Positions 8,382 through 18,450 of a stretch of 64,000 nt of DNA are shown here, in pieces. Below the pieces are notes generated by a model. The model searched no databases. It was not told the origin of the DNA and worked only from the letters and a program-made list of their open reading frames with translations. The stretch lies in assembly GCA_019636335.1 (NCBI GenBank), contig JAHBXR010000023.1:1-64000 (forward strand). The letters are read 5' to 3'. Origin of the DNA: Pirellulales bacterium. GTDB lineage: Bacteria; Planctomycetota; Planctomycetia; Pirellulales; JAEUIK01. Each line of letters starts with the position of its first letter. Position 1 is the first letter of the stretch. The position numbers and the translations under genes were made by a program.

Positions 8382-8933
8382 TTAATTCTGGACAGGCTCA
8401 TCTTGGGCCAGGTCCCCCGTGACGAAGGTCTCGACCTTATTTCGCTGCAGGTGGAGAAACCAGGCGACCGCCGTGGCGATCAGCAAGAAGGCGGCCCCCA
8501 TGGCCAACGACTCGTAGTTTCGCCTGGACTCGGCCCCGACCTGCGAATACTCGGGGTCATCGGGAAGATAGGTGATCGGCGATTCGCCCACGCGCGCCAG
8601 TTCGTGGTACTGGACCTCGCTGACGCTGAATTTCTTGCGATACGCCGTGTCGCTTCCCTCGGGCGTGTAGTCGAAGGTCAACTTGTAGATGGGGCGTCCC
8701 CGGTTCGTGTACTCGATCTTCGCCTCGTGAAGTCGACCGACGACCTGACGTCCCACCTTGCCCAGTTGCAGCGAACGATAGAAATCGTAGGCGCCCCCAC
8801 CCAACAGAATCAGGCCGCCGAGCAGGGCCAGCCATTGCAGGATGAACAGTTTGCGATTCAGCCGCGGATAGACTCGGGGCGGTTGCGGAGAAGCGCCGGA
8901 TCCGGGCGACGGAATCGATCGAGTTTCGCTCAT
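8382..8933 (-). CDS. DUF3592-like membrane protein
   Basis: The 183-residue protein has a Pro/Ser-rich N-terminal tail, a first membrane helix (LFILQWLALLGGLILLGGGAY start, about 29-48), a soluble beta-rich domain of about 90 residues, and a second helix near residues 143-163. The soluble part carries DUF3592-type features: LHEAKIEYTNRGRPIYK, FDYTPEGS, YRKKFSVSE and ITYLPDDPEYS. These proteins are usually small envelope proteins of unknown role. A dyad followed by a T-run lies downstream and may terminate its transcript. It is divergent from the FHA gene. Confidence 0.82.
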   Translation of the reverse strand: MSETRSIPSPGSGASPQPPRVYPRLNRKLFILQWLALLGGLILLGGGAYDFYRSLQLGKVGRQVVGRLHEAKIEYTNRGRPIYKLTFDYTPEGSDTAYRKKFSVSEVQYHELARVGESPITYLPDDPEYSQVGAESRRNYESLAMGAAFLLIATAVAWFLHLQRNKVETFVTGDLAQDEPVQN

Positions 8934-9323
8934 CGAGAGATATCCCCCAGGAGGTTCGCGGATCGCGGAATCTTATTCACCCCTGCGCCGCCAATGACCC
9001 CAGGGCGACCGACGGGAGCCCGGCCGGCGTGCCAGTGATCAGTACATTCGGGCACACTTGCCGCGCAGCCATCAAGTAAGATCCGCGACGGTTCCTCCAA
9101 AGGTAGTAGCTTCATCTCCGCGGGCCAATCCCAGGCCGCTACAGCCGCTTCAATCGCTACGATTCACCAGCACTTGTCACGGGGGGGCGAGTTTGCGGCC
9201 CCATTTATTGCCCTGCCGAGTTTGTCCGCCTACAGTAAGGGTTTGCGTCGCGAATCGTTAGATTTTGCCTGTTCCGGCAAGGAGGTCGGACCACGCGCAT
9301 CCGACACCTTCGAAGCGGAAACT
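8934..9323 (+). other. Divergent intergenic region, no gene recognised
   Basis: This 390-base stretch separates the DUF3592-like gene (minus) from the FHA gene (plus). A continuous frame runs into the FHA gene from 9174, but its translation does not look like a signal peptide or domain. It probably holds both promoters; I found no convincing -35/-10 pair. Confidence 0.6.
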
Positions 9324-12300
9324 ATGCAAGCCAAACTCGTGGTCGTGGGCGGCCGCGCCACCAAGCAGGAAGTCGACGTACGACTTCCGTTCGCGATCGG
9401 CCGGAGCGATGAGTCGAATCTGACCATCGAGCACCGCTCGATCAGCCGGCAACACTGCGAGCTGCTCGAACGCAACGGCCGGCTCGTCGTGCGCGACGTG
9501 GGTTCTGCCAACGGCACCTACGTCGGCGATCGCCAAATCTCTGGAGAGGCCGTGCTCGAGCCGGGCGATACGTTCACGGTCGGACCGCTCACGTTCCGCG
9601 CCGTCTACGAAGTGGCCGCAGCCACGGCCGCGCCCGTGGCCGAGCACCCCACGGCCGGCGCCACGCTGCTCGAAGAAGACGCGGCCACCCCGTCGAGCGA
9701 TTTGTTGGCGTTGCCAGACGAAGCATCGGAAGTGGATTCGTTCGATCTCGAATTATCGGACGATATCGATCTGCCCGAGATCGCGCGGGGCGACTTCGAG
9801 GAATCTGCCGCTCCGTCTACGTCCGCATCGCCCGCGGCCGATGCCGCCGATCTCGACCTGCCGCTTGACGACTCGTTCGACGACCTGCGCCTCGACGACG
9901 AGTTGCAGGAAGAATCGCTCAGCCTCCCGCTCGATGTCGATGAACCACCAGCGAACGAAGTACCGGCCGATCTGGCCGCCGAGTTGGATCTGGATCTTGC
10001 ATTGGATCTCGAACCGAGTGAAACGATTCAGTCGTCGGTGAAGTCGGACGAATCGCTCGAGTTGAATCTCGATCTCGACGACGATTTCACCACCGAGCCG
10101 GCGATCGCGTCCTCCATGACCGAAGACGATTCGCCGACCGAGATCGGCGAATACGTCGATCTGCGCGGCGAGGACGAATCGCCCTCGGCGCCCGCGTCGG
10201 CAGTGCCCGCGGAGTTCCAGGAACTCTCCGATGTCCCCGCCGATCTTCTGGCCGAACTCGAGGCCCAGGCGCCCGCCGAAGAGATCGAGATGACGAGCCT
10301 CGAGGCTGCCGCCGAGGCGCCGGAAGCGCCGGCCGAGGAGGCCTCTTCCCCCGTGGAGGGCGAGTTGTCGTTACGCGACTTCAGCGACTTCTCGCACGTC
10401 GATGACGCGCCGTCGCAGGAGCTGTTTCTGGTCGATGGCGAAGAGGCGTCCCATCTCGCCGCTGAGATCGAACCGAGTGACGACGCGGAAACGCCCTGGG
10501 TCGATCTCGCAGACGAGTTGCCCGCATCTTCGCACGACTCGGTCGCAGAGCCGGCCGAGGAACCCGCGGTCGACGCGTTCGAGGAGGCCTTGCCGCTCGA
10601 GGCCCCCCTCGCCGAAGACGAATTCCTGCTCGAAGCTTCGCTTCCCCTCGAGGAAGAGCTCGAGATCGAGTCGGTGGTCGAGAACGCAGCAGACGACGAA
10701 CTGCCGTTGCTTGATGCCGCGGCACCGGAGCTAGACAACCTTCTCCTTGAAGAGCCGCTGGCCGAGCCGGCGTCTTCCGAGCCACTCCCGTTCGAGGAAT
10801 CGGTAGCGGAGGAGGCCCCTCTCGCCCCAGCGTCGAGCGCCGACGACGACAACGACCTAGCTCTCGAGTTGAGCGACGAGCTATCGCTCGACGAGGAGCC
10901 GGCCTCGCTCGTGGCTGCGTCTCCGACAAGTGAATCCACGGAGCCCGACTTCACCGCCTGGATGTTCGAGGAGTCTCTAGCGTCCACCGAAGAGACACCG
11001 ACCGAGGTCGCACCGCAGGACGCAGAGCTCCCGTCGCTCGACGAACCGCGCGACGAGCTGGCCGAAGCGCTCTCGCTCGATGCCGAGCTGCCATCGCTCG
11101 ACGCGGCGATGCCAGCGCTCGGCAACGACTTACCCTCGTTGGAAGCGGAATCGGAGGAGATCGAGTTCGCCGATTTCCCGTCGGACGACGTGGCTCCAGC
11201 GAGCGATGCGGTCGCGACGTTCGACGAGCAACCGATTGCTGCGAGCGACATACCGGAACTCGATCTGCCCGGCGTCGAAGGGTCGGCCGAACCGAGCGCC
11301 GAAGAGTTTTCCTCGCTCGACGAACTTTCGTTCGAGGAGGAGCTCGACGAGGCGGCCGTGGCTCCGCTCGAGCCCGAGGCAGCGATCGACATCCCTGCGG
11401 ACGAGCTGAACCTGCCCGCGACGGACACCTCCGCGACGGCCGAAGTGGAAGCCACCTCTGACGACGTGAGCTTCGACGATTGGATTGCCGCCGAGATGTC
11501 GACTCGTCCGGCGACGCCGGTCGAGGAGCAGGTCTCGCTCGAGGCACTCGATGAGCCGGTCTTTCCCCCCGTCGACGAAGACTCTTCTCCATTGTCGGCC
11601 GATCCCGATTCCGAGTTGAATTTCGACGAGCCGTCGTCCCTCGACGAGGCGATCTCCTTCGATGAAGTGCCTTCGTTCGACGACGGGCCGAAGCTCGAGG
11701 CGGGCGCGCCGGTCGACGAGGACGAGTTGAACTTCGAGGATTTCGCGGCCCCAGCCGACGGACATGAAAGAGTCGAACTGCCGGCCGTGTTCGAGGAATC
11801 GGCTTCGCTCGATCTGGATGCGCCCGAAAACGAAGTAGCCCAGGCTCCAGTCGAGTTGCCTCCTACCGAACCACCGAAGGCCAAGCGAAGCTGGTGGCCG
11901 TTCGGGCGCAATCGCGAGCCGAAGCCACCTAAGCCGGCCAAGGCCCCCAAGCCTGCTAAGGGGAAGAAAAAGAAAGAGAACCAGACGCTCGACGCGACGG
12001 CCAGCTTCCCGCTCGACGAAGCGCCGCTCGAAGAGGCCCCCCTTGAAGAGGCACGGGTCGAGCCAACCTTCTTGCCGGACGAAATCGAGTTCTCGCTCGA
12101 CGATGGCCCCCAGTTTGCCAGCGACGAACCCGTGTTCGACGAGCTCACAAACAGCGGCGTCGGGACGCTACCCAGCGAGCCATCGAGCTTCGCCCCTGTC
12201 GACCCGCTCGACGAGTTGAGCTTTCCGCTCGACGACGGTGGCGCGGAGGTCTCTCGCTCGGAGCTCAGCTTCGACGAACCGAAGTTCGAGGAGCCGACGT

Positions 12301-13085
12301 TCGACGCACCAGCAGTGCAACCATCTGCCCACGAAGCAGCGGAATTCGAGGAACTGAGCTTCGAAGAACCGCTGATGTTTGAGGAGGAGAGTTCGTCAGA
12401 AGCAGCCGTTCCGCCGGTGTTCGACGATACGCCGGCGACGCCTGCCGCGCGGCTCGAGCCGGAGCCCCCTACCCCGGCCGCCGAGCAGCCGGCCAAGGCG
12501 CGCCGCGGTTGGTGGCCCTTCGGGCGTAAGAGCAAAGCTGCTAGTGCCGCGGCGGATCCGGCGCCGGCCAAACCGAGCCGAGCCGAGAAAAAGAAGTCTC
12601 GCGACACGCTGGTGCCCGACGACCTTTCGGCCGCCGACTTGGATCCCGCGTCCTCCCTTGTCGAAGAAAGCGACAGCGAGCGGATCGCACGTCGCCTTTC
12701 TGGCCAGCCGCAACCGGTCGACAAGTACCCCAGCTTTGGCGATGATTTGCTGGAACAGACCGAGGCGAGTCGCCCGGCTTCCACGACCGCGGCGCAGGAA
12801 GAACTGCCCGCGTTCGATCTGACAGACGAGGCGCCCAACTTCTCGCTCGACGAGGAGGCCGAAGCCCCTTCGTTCGAAATGGAAGAAGAGTTGCCCGAGT
12901 TCGTCGACGATAGCGACGCCACGACGACGGCGAACAAGTCGCGTGCGTCGGGGAGCGAGGGAGCCTCGAGCAAGCCGGATGCCTGGACCGACCGCGCGTC
13001 GCACGGCGAAGCGCGCGGCCAACGTCGGTCTCCGCAAGATCCAGAAGACGACTGGGATAGTTTCCTCAAGAGCTTCGACTCTTAG
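9324..13085 (+). CDS. FHA-domain protein with very long acidic repetitive tail
   Basis: The 1253-residue protein starts with a forkhead-associated domain (about 1-97), a phosphothreonine-binding module. Its core residues are present: Gly26-Arg27, Ser41-Arg42 and His44 in SISRQHCEL, and Asn63-Gly64-Thr65. The other 1150 residues are low-complexity, very rich in Glu, Asp, Ser, Ala, Leu and Pro, with a loose recurring pattern such as FDEPSSLDEA or LSLDEELPSLD. Two basic islands interrupt it: a WWPFGR motif followed by a Lys/Pro-rich run at about residue 857, and a second WWPFGR with a Lys/Arg run at about 1063. The end is DDWDSFLKSFDS. The start at 9324 places the FHA domain at the N-terminus. 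A scaffolding role linked to Ser/Thr kinases is inference. The YyaL-like gene follows 24 bases later. Confidence 0.88.
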   Translation: MQAKLVVVGGRATKQEVDVRLPFAIGRSDESNLTIEHRSISRQHCELLERNGRLVVRDVGSANGTYVGDRQISGEAVLEPGDTFTVGPLTFRAVYEVAAATAAPVAEHPTAGATLLEEDAATPSSDLLALPDEASEVDSFDLELSDDIDLPEIARGDFEESAAPSTSASPAADAADLDLPLDDSFDDLRLDDELQEESLSLPLDVDEPPANEVPADLAAELDLDLALDLEPSETIQSSVKSDESLELNLDLDDDFTTEPAIASSMTEDDSPTEIGEYVDLRGEDESPSAPASAVPAEFQELSDVPADLLAELEAQAPAEEIEMTSLEAAAEAPEAPAEEASSPVEGELSLRDFSDFSHVDDAPSQELFLVDGEEASHLAAEIEPSDDAETPWVDLADELPASSHDSVAEPAEEPAVDAFEEALPLEAPLAEDEFLLEASLPLEEELEIESVVENAADDELPLLDAAAPELDNLLLEEPLAEPASSEPLPFEESVAEEAPLAPASSADDDNDLALELSDELSLDEEPASLVAASPTSESTEPDFTAWMFEESLASTEETPTEVAPQDAELPSLDEPRDELAEALSLDAELPSLDAAMPALGNDLPSLEAESEEIEFADFPSDDVAPASDAVATFDEQPIAASDIPELDLPGVEGSAEPSAEEFSSLDELSFEEELDEAAVAPLEPEAAIDIPADELNLPATDTSATAEVEATSDDVSFDDWIAAEMSTRPATPVEEQVSLEALDEPVFPPVDEDSSPLSADPDSELNFDEPSSLDEAISFDEVPSFDDGPKLEAGAPVDEDELNFEDFAAPADGHERVELPAVFEESASLDLDAPENEVAQAPVELPPTEPPKAKRSWWPFGRNREPKPPKPAKAPKPAKGKKKKENQTLDATASFPLDEAPLEEAPLEEARVEPTFLPDEIEFSLDDGPQFASDEPVFDELTNSGVGTLPSEPSSFAPVDPLDELSFPLDDGGAEVSRSELSFDEPKFEEPTFDAPAVQPSAHEAAEFEELSFEEPLMFEEESSSEAAVPPVFDDTPATPAARLEPEPPTPAAEQPAKARRGWWPFGRKSKAASAAADPAPAKPSRAEKKKSRDTLVPDDLSAADLDPASSLVEESDSERIARRLSGQPQPVDKYPSFGDDLLEQTEASRPASTTAAQEELPAFDLTDEAPNFSLDEEAEAPSFEMEEELPEFVDDSDATTTANKSRASGSEGASSKPDAWTDRASHGEARGQRRSPQDPEDDWDSFLKSFDS

Positions 13086-13109
13086 CACCCCTTTTCCGCG
13101 AGGCAGTAC

Positions 13110-15077
13110 GTGAGCAAGCAATCCCTTCGGCTCGCGTGCCCCTTGCTGTGCCTGCTCGCACTCGTTGCGCGGGGCGGGGCTGCCTCGCACCCCGCGGGCA
13201 AGCCGAATCGCCTCTCGCGCGAGACGAGCCCCTACCTGCTGCTGCACGCGCACAATCCGGTCGATTGGTATCCCTGGGGCTCCGAGGCGCTCGAGCGTGC
13301 CCGGCGCGAGAAGAAGCTGATCTTTCTCTCCATCGGCTACTCGAGCTGCCATTGGTGCCACGTGATGGAACGCGAGTCCTTCATGGACCCGGAGGTGGCA
13401 GCCTATCTCAACGAGCACTTCGTCTGCATCAAGGTCGATCGCGAGGAACGCCCCGATCTCGACGAGATCTACATGACCTCGTTGCAGTATTACCATCGCC
13501 TGGTCGGTTCCTCACAGAGTGGCGGCTGGCCGCTGACCGTGCTTCTGACCCCCGATGTCAAGCCCTTCTTCGGCGCTACTTATCTGCCGCCGCGCAATAG
13601 CGAGGATCAGGTGGGCCTGCTGACGATCCTCAAGCAGGTGTCGGAAATCTGGCGCGACGAGCCGCAGAAGCTCCAATCGGGCGCCGATCAATTGACGGAC
13701 ATCGTGCGGCGCGCCTTGCGCGAACGGGCCCTGGCCGGTGGTTCGCTCCCCGACGTCTCGCTGGCCGATCAGATCGAGACCGAGCTCGCCAGCGAGTTCG
13801 ATCCCGAGTTCGGCGGTTTCGGCTACGCCGAGTTCGACGTCCAGCGGCCGAAGTTTCCCGATCACTCGAATCTCGCCTTCCTGCTCGATCGTCTGGAACG
13901 GGCCAGAGAGGCCGGCACATCGGAAGAAAAACTCCTCCTGCTGCTCGATACGACTCTTACCGCGATGGCCACCGGCGGTATCCGCGATCATCTCGGCGGC
14001 GGATTCCATCGCTACAGCACCGATCGCTTCTGGCGCATTCCGCACTTCGAAAAGATGCTCTACGACAACGGCCAACTGGCCAGCATCTACGCCCAGGCCT
14101 TCGCGCTGACCGGCAACGAGCTGTATCGCACGGTCGTCACGGAATTGCTCGCCATGGTCGAGCGAGATTTCCTCTCACCCGAGGGGGCGTTCTACGCCGC
14201 GCTCGATGCCGAAAGCGAGGGTCGCGAAGGGGGCTATCACGCCTGGAAGAAGGCCGACCTCGAAGCGGCGCTCTCGGCCGAGGAGTTCGCCGCCTTCGCA
14301 CCGGTCTATGGACTGACGCGGTCGCCGAATTTCGAAGACGATCTGTACGTGTTGTTGCTCGCGCAATCCCCCGCCGAAGTCGCCAGCCAACTCGGAATCG
14401 ACGAAGCCGAATTGCAGAGCCGTCTGACGACGGCGCGCGAGAAGCTGCTGGCCCTGCGCCACGAGCGCCCGCAACCACTCACCGATACGAAGATCCTGAC
14501 CGACTGGAACGGTCTGATGATCGCCGGCTTCGCCGACGCGGGGCGGGTCCTCGACCGCGACGAGTATCTTGCCACGGCCAAGCGCGCGGCCGAGTTCGTC
14601 CTGGCCAAGCTGCGCGGCGACGACGGTCGGCTGGCGCACGTCTACGCGGGGGGATCGGCCAAGGCCGGCGCTTACCTCGACGATTACACCAACCTGGTGG
14701 CCGGGCTCATCGCGCTGCATCGCGCCACCGGCGACGCGCGCTGGCTCGACGAGGCCGACGCCCTCACGCGGAAGCAGATCGAGCTCTTCTGGGATACCGA
14801 AACCGGCGGCTTCTACTTCACGTCAGGCGATCACGAGGACCTGCTGGCCCGCAGTAAACGGGGCGTCGACTCCGCCACGCCCGCGGGCAACGGCGTCGCC
14901 GCTCTGAACCTGATCGCGCTGGCGCAACTGCGCGATCAGCCCGATTACCTCGACTACGCCCGCAAGACGATCGCCGCCTTCGGCGGCCTGGCCGAACGGG
15001 CGCCGTCGGCGGTGACCACGCTGGCCCGGGCACGCCTGGAACTGGCGCACGAGCCAGACGAAAAGATCGAGGAATAG
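13110..15077 (+). CDS. YyaL/SPATA20-type protein: DUF255 thioredoxin domain plus six-hairpin glycosidase-like domain
   Basis: The 655-residue protein matches the widespread YyaL/SPATA20 family. It has a probable signal peptide ([19 protein letters not shown], about 8-26), then a thioredoxin-like domain with [11 protein letters not shown], whose Cys80 and Cys83 form the CxxC pair. The family start [19 protein letters not shown] is clear. A helical (alpha/alpha)6-barrel-like region follows, with [25 protein letters not shown] and [12 protein letters not shown]. The biochemical function of the family is not settled. A secretory signal is not typical of the family, most of which are cytoplasmic, so export is worth noting. 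It follows the FHA gene by 24 bases, possibly co-transcribed. Confidence 0.92.
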   Translation: MSKQSLRLACPLLCLLALVARGGAASHPAGKPNRLSRETSPYLLLHAHNPVDWYPWGSEALERARREKKLIFLSIGYSSCHWCHVMERESFMDPEVAAYLNEHFVCIKVDREERPDLDEIYMTSLQYYHRLVGSSQSGGWPLTVLLTPDVKPFFGATYLPPRNSEDQVGLLTILKQVSEIWRDEPQKLQSGADQLTDIVRRALRERALAGGSLPDVSLADQIETELASEFDPEFGGFGYAEFDVQRPKFPDHSNLAFLLDRLERAREAGTSEEKLLLLLDTTLTAMATGGIRDHLGGGFHRYSTDRFWRIPHFEKMLYDNGQLASIYAQAFALTGNELYRTVVTELLAMVERDFLSPEGAFYAALDAESEGREGGYHAWKKADLEAALSAEEFAAFAPVYGLTRSPNFEDDLYVLLLAQSPAEVASQLGIDEAELQSRLTTAREKLLALRHERPQPLTDTKILTDWNGLMIAGFADAGRVLDRDEYLATAKRAAEFVLAKLRGDDGRLAHVYAGGSAKAGAYLDDYTNLVAGLIALHRATGDARWLDEADALTRKQIELFWDTETGGFYFTSGDHEDLLARSKRGVDSATPAGNGVAALNLIALAQLRDQPDYLDYARKTIAAFGGLAERAPSAVTTLARARLELAHEPDEKIEE

Positions 15078-15269
15078 CCTTCGCCGCAAAGAATGGGATG
15101 GGTCCCGGTTGGAATAGCAAGTTTGCTTACTTCACGTGTAGGCCGGCGGCTTCCGCAAGCTCCGCCTCTGTGAGGATCCGGCCATGCGCCACGCATTGCG
15201 GGACTACACAAAAATCGATTAGCCTGTGCGAGGGTCCGAGTCGGGGGCATCTCGCGGGAGCGTCCTTCC

Positions 15270-16037
15270 ATGCCACACAATGAGCCCTTGAATCAGGCGC
15301 TGCGCGATCCGTTCCTCAGGGATGGCTTCCTTCATCTGCCGGGCTTCTTCGATGTCACGGCCATCGAAGAGCTGGCCGCCGACTTCGAGCGCTACATCGC
15401 CGACGTCGTCCCCACGCTGCCGCCGGCCGATGCCTTTTACGAAACCGACGGCTCGCGGCGCGAGCTCAAGCAATTGCAGCGGATCGAAGAACACGACGCC
15501 CGGCTCGGGTCACTGCGCGAACGGTCCGAGATTGTCGCCCTGGCCGAACTCTTGCTCGACGGTCCCGTCCGGGCGCTCGGTGTCGAGTGGTTCAATAAGC
15601 CGCCCGGGTTGAATCGCCCGACGCCTCCCCACCAGGACGGTTACTACTTCTGCCTGAAGCCTGACGCCGCGATTACGCTGTGGATCGCCCTCGACGATGC
15701 CGACGAAGAGAATGGCTGCCTGCGCTACGTGGCCGGCAGCCATTTGCTCCCCATCCGCGAACACGGCCGCAGCAGCGTGCTCGGCTTCTCGCAGACGATT
15801 CTCGACTTCGGTCCCGACGATCTCGCGCGCGAATATATCGGCCGCTTGAAACGGGGGGATGCACTGGTCCATCACTCGGGCACGATCCACCGGGCCGAGG
15901 AGAATCGCAGCCAGCGACCCCGGCGTAGCGCCGCGGTCGTGTTTCAATCGGTCGCTGCCGTCCGCGACGAAGCGGCCTGGCAACGCTACCTCACATCGTC
16001 CAAAGCCCAGCAAAAGGAACTGGGGGCAATCGCCTAG
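15270..16037 (+). CDS. Phytanoyl-CoA dioxygenase (PhyH) family protein
   Basis: The 255-residue protein is an Fe(II)/2-oxoglutarate-dependent oxygenase of the PhyH family. The 2-His-1-Asp iron site is visible as His121 and Asp123 in TPPHQDGYYF and a distal His at 207 in HHSGTIHRAEENRS, with Arg214 a candidate 2-oxoglutarate binder. The middle LWIALDDADEENGCLRYV is typical of the family. The substrate cannot be inferred; members hydroxylate lipids, amino acids or natural products. The class III aminotransferase gene begins 73 bases downstream on the same strand, so the two may act in one small-molecule pathway. The ATG at 15270 gives a normal family N-terminus. Confidence 0.9.
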   Translation: MPHNEPLNQALRDPFLRDGFLHLPGFFDVTAIEELAADFERYIADVVPTLPPADAFYETDGSRRELKQLQRIEEHDARLGSLRERSEIVALAELLLDGPVRALGVEWFNKPPGLNRPTPPHQDGYYFCLKPDAAITLWIALDDADEENGCLRYVAGSHLLPIREHGRSSVLGFSQTILDFGPDDLAREYIGRLKRGDALVHHSGTIHRAEENRSQRPRRSAAVVFQSVAAVRDEAAWQRYLTSSKAQQKELGAIA

Positions 16038-16110
16038 CGTTCTCCCCTACGGCACTCCGCGACTTCGCCCTTTTCCGCGTCTCCGCGCGAGCTTTCCCTC
16101 TCCCCCCGCT

Positions 16111-17451
16111 ATGACGAAGAACCGCTCGATCCAGCGCTCGCTCGACCTGTACGAACGAGCCCAGCAACTCGTGCCGGGGGGAACGCAGTTGCTCAGCCGG
16201 CGTCCCTACATCTTCGCCGCGGGGGTCGCGCCGATCTTCGCCGAGCGAGGCTTGGGCTCGCGTCTCTGGGACGTCGACGGCGGCGAGTATCTCGACTACG
16301 GCATGTCGGTGAGCGCGTGTATTCTGGGCTATGCCGACCCGGTGGTGAACGAAGCCGTGCGCTCGCAGCTCGATCGGGGCGTGGCGTTCAGCCTCAACCA
16401 TCCCGCCGAGTTGGAGCTGGCCGAGCGGCTCGTCGCGACCGTTCCCTGCGCCGAAATGGTGCGCTATGCCAAGGGGGGCGGCGAAGCGTGTGCCCTGGCG
16501 ATTCGCATCGCGCGCGGCACCACGGGGCGGGACGTCGTCCTCTTCTGCGGCTATCACGGCTGGCACGATTGGTATCTCGCGGCGAATCATGGCGAGCCCG
16601 ACGCCCTCGATGCCCATCTACTGCCGGCGATCGATCCGATCGGCGTGCCACAGGCGCTCTCGGGCACGGCCATCCCCTTCCCTTATGGCGATGCCCCCGC
16701 GCTCGAGGAGGCCCTGGCGCGGCAGCGGGGCCGCGTGGCCTGTGTCATCATGGAGCCGATGCGTTCCACGTTGCCTCGAGACGGTTATCTCGCCACGGTA
16801 CGCGAGCTGGTTCACGACGCCGGCGCGTTGCTCATCTTCGACGAGGTGACCACCGGCTTTCGCCACGCGGTGGGGGGCGTCGAAGAGTTCCTGGGCGTCG
16901 TGCCCGACATGGCGGTCTTGGCCAAGTCGCTGGCCAACGGCTTTGCCATGGGGGCCGTGGTGGGGAGCCGCGCGGCCATGGAGCCCGCCGCGCGGATGTT
17001 CATCAGCAGCACGAACTGGTCGGAGCTGGTCGGCATCTCGGCGGCCCTGGCCACGCTGGGCGAAATTCGCCGCCGCAATGTCCCCGGCATCCTGCGCGAC
17101 TATGGCGAGCGTTGGATGTCTGGCTTCAATGCCCTCGCAGAAGAACTCGACGTCGACGTGCATCTGCACGGGCTGCCGGCCGTGCCTCAACTCTTCTTTT
17201 CGCCCCAGGGTGATCCCGACATCCAACGCAAGCAGGGGGCGTTGTTCTCGCAAGAGATGTGCCGCCGGGGCGTATTGATCCACTCGCATCCCACGCCCAG
17301 CGCGGCCCACACGGCCGACGACCTGGCCGCCACGCTCGCGGCGGCGCGTGAATCGCTCCTCGTGCTGCGCGACGCCACGCGTGCCGGCCGGCTCGACACC
17401 GTGCTCGAGGTCGGGTTGGAACGGCCGATTTTTCGGCGTTTAGTGACGTAA
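16111..17451 (+). CDS. Class III pyridoxal-phosphate aminotransferase (glutamate-1-semialdehyde aminomutase-like)
   Basis: The 446-residue PLP enzyme has the class III layout. GLGSRLWDVDGGEYLDYG opens the fold, KGGGEACALAIRIAR and FCGYHGWHDWY contact the cofactor phosphate and ring, LIFDEVTTGFR carries the PLP-binding Asp, and Lys272 in LAKSLANGF is the Schiff-base lysine. The overall sequence is closest in feel to glutamate-1-semialdehyde aminomutases and their sugar- or amino-acid-related relatives. The Lys motif is not the HemL form (normally GGGLP following), so I do not call it hemL even though hemA is in this window. I start at the ATG at 16111; the frame is open further upstream but overlaps the PhyH gene. 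Confidence 0.9.
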   Translation: MTKNRSIQRSLDLYERAQQLVPGGTQLLSRRPYIFAAGVAPIFAERGLGSRLWDVDGGEYLDYGMSVSACILGYADPVVNEAVRSQLDRGVAFSLNHPAELELAERLVATVPCAEMVRYAKGGGEACALAIRIARGTTGRDVVLFCGYHGWHDWYLAANHGEPDALDAHLLPAIDPIGVPQALSGTAIPFPYGDAPALEEALARQRGRVACVIMEPMRSTLPRDGYLATVRELVHDAGALLIFDEVTTGFRHAVGGVEEFLGVVPDMAVLAKSLANGFAMGAVVGSRAAMEPAARMFISSTNWSELVGISAALATLGEIRRRNVPGILRDYGERWMSGFNALAEELDVDVHLHGLPAVPQLFFSPQGDPDIQRKQGALFSQEMCRRGVLIHSHPTPSAAHTADDLAATLAAARESLLVLRDATRAGRLDTVLEVGLERPIFRRLVT

Positions 17452-17563
17452 CTCGTGTCCGGCACGCTTCCCTTGCCGATTGGTTTCGTGGCGTATATTT
17501 TTGCGGACCGCGACCGCCCCCGTCCGGGGCTCGGTTGCGCGCAGTCCCCGCGAGCCACGCGAC

Positions 17564-18450
17564 GTGAAATCCTTTGTTGACATTCTGGCCACGATTCCGC
17601 ACACGCCCGCGCTGCGGCGCGTGTGGTGGCTCGTCGCTTCGCTCACGCTCTATTCGATGGTCGTCGTGATCATCGAAAACAACTGGATGGATAACGAATT
17701 CGACATTCGTCCGAACATCCATGAGTTCATCGGTATCGTGCTCGGTTTGATGCTCGTCTTTCGCACGAACACGGCCTACGACCGCTGGTGGGAAGCCCGC
17801 AAGCTGTGGGGACAACTTACCAACGAGTTGCGCAATCTGACGATCAAGGCGGTAACGTTGATCCCCACATCGCACGAAGAGACCAACGTGCTGGTCGATC
17901 TGCTCGTGGCGTTTGAATACTCGCTCAAGGATCATCTGCGCAGCATCGCCAGCCTGGCGTCGCTGCCGGGCTTCGAGCACGACCCGGCCCGCCCCGCGCA
18001 CGTGCCGGCCTACGTGGCCGAGCGAGTCGATCTGTGGCTGGGCAACCTGCGCCGCGCGGGCCGCATCGACGGCTATACGCTGCTGGCGCTCGACCCGCAC
18101 GTCCGCGCCTTGATGGATATCTGCGGCGGCTGCGAACGCATCCTGCGCACGCCGCTGACTTACTCGTACCTGCAGTTTCTGCGGCAGAGCATCGTCATCT
18201 ATCTGCTGGCGCTCCCCTGGGCTCTGGTACACACGGCCGATCGCTGGACGGTGCCCCTCGTGGCGCTGGTGGGCTATTTTTGATCGGCGTCGAGTTGATT
18301 GCCGAGACGGTCGAGGAACCCTTCGGCACCGACGAAGACGACCTGCCGCTCGACACGCTCTGCAAGGGCATCGAAGTCAGCCTGCGCGAAATCGCCGAGC
18401 GCACGGGGGAACTGGCCGACGACATCGTTCCACCGGCGCCTACCACCTAG
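17564..18450 (+). CDS. Bestrophin-family anion channel, one-base frameshift near C-terminus
   Basis: The protein matches prokaryotic bestrophins (UPF0187): helices near the N-terminus (VWWLVASLTLYSMVVVII), the signature FRTNTAYDRWWEAR, LTNELRNL, and QSIVIYLLALPWALV. The frame stops at 18283 directly after VALVGYF. The next frame continues without a gap as LIGVELIAETVEEPFGTDED, a conserved bestrophin C-terminal segment with its acidic cluster, to a stop at 18450. One extra T in the T5 run at 18277-18281 would restore a 295-residue protein of normal length. This is either a real mutation or a sequencing error. The GTG at 17564 (MKSFVDILAT) is the likely start; an upstream ATG at 17480 adds 28 residues of doubtful sequence. 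The end overlaps the convergent cupin gene by 11 bases. Confidence 0.82.

Noticed and set aside
10028-13069. Very long minus-strand frame (over 1000 codons) inside the FHA gene
   Set aside because: It is the antisense of GA/GC-rich acidic codons, giving almost only Ser, Ala and Gly; the FHA frame has a real domain.
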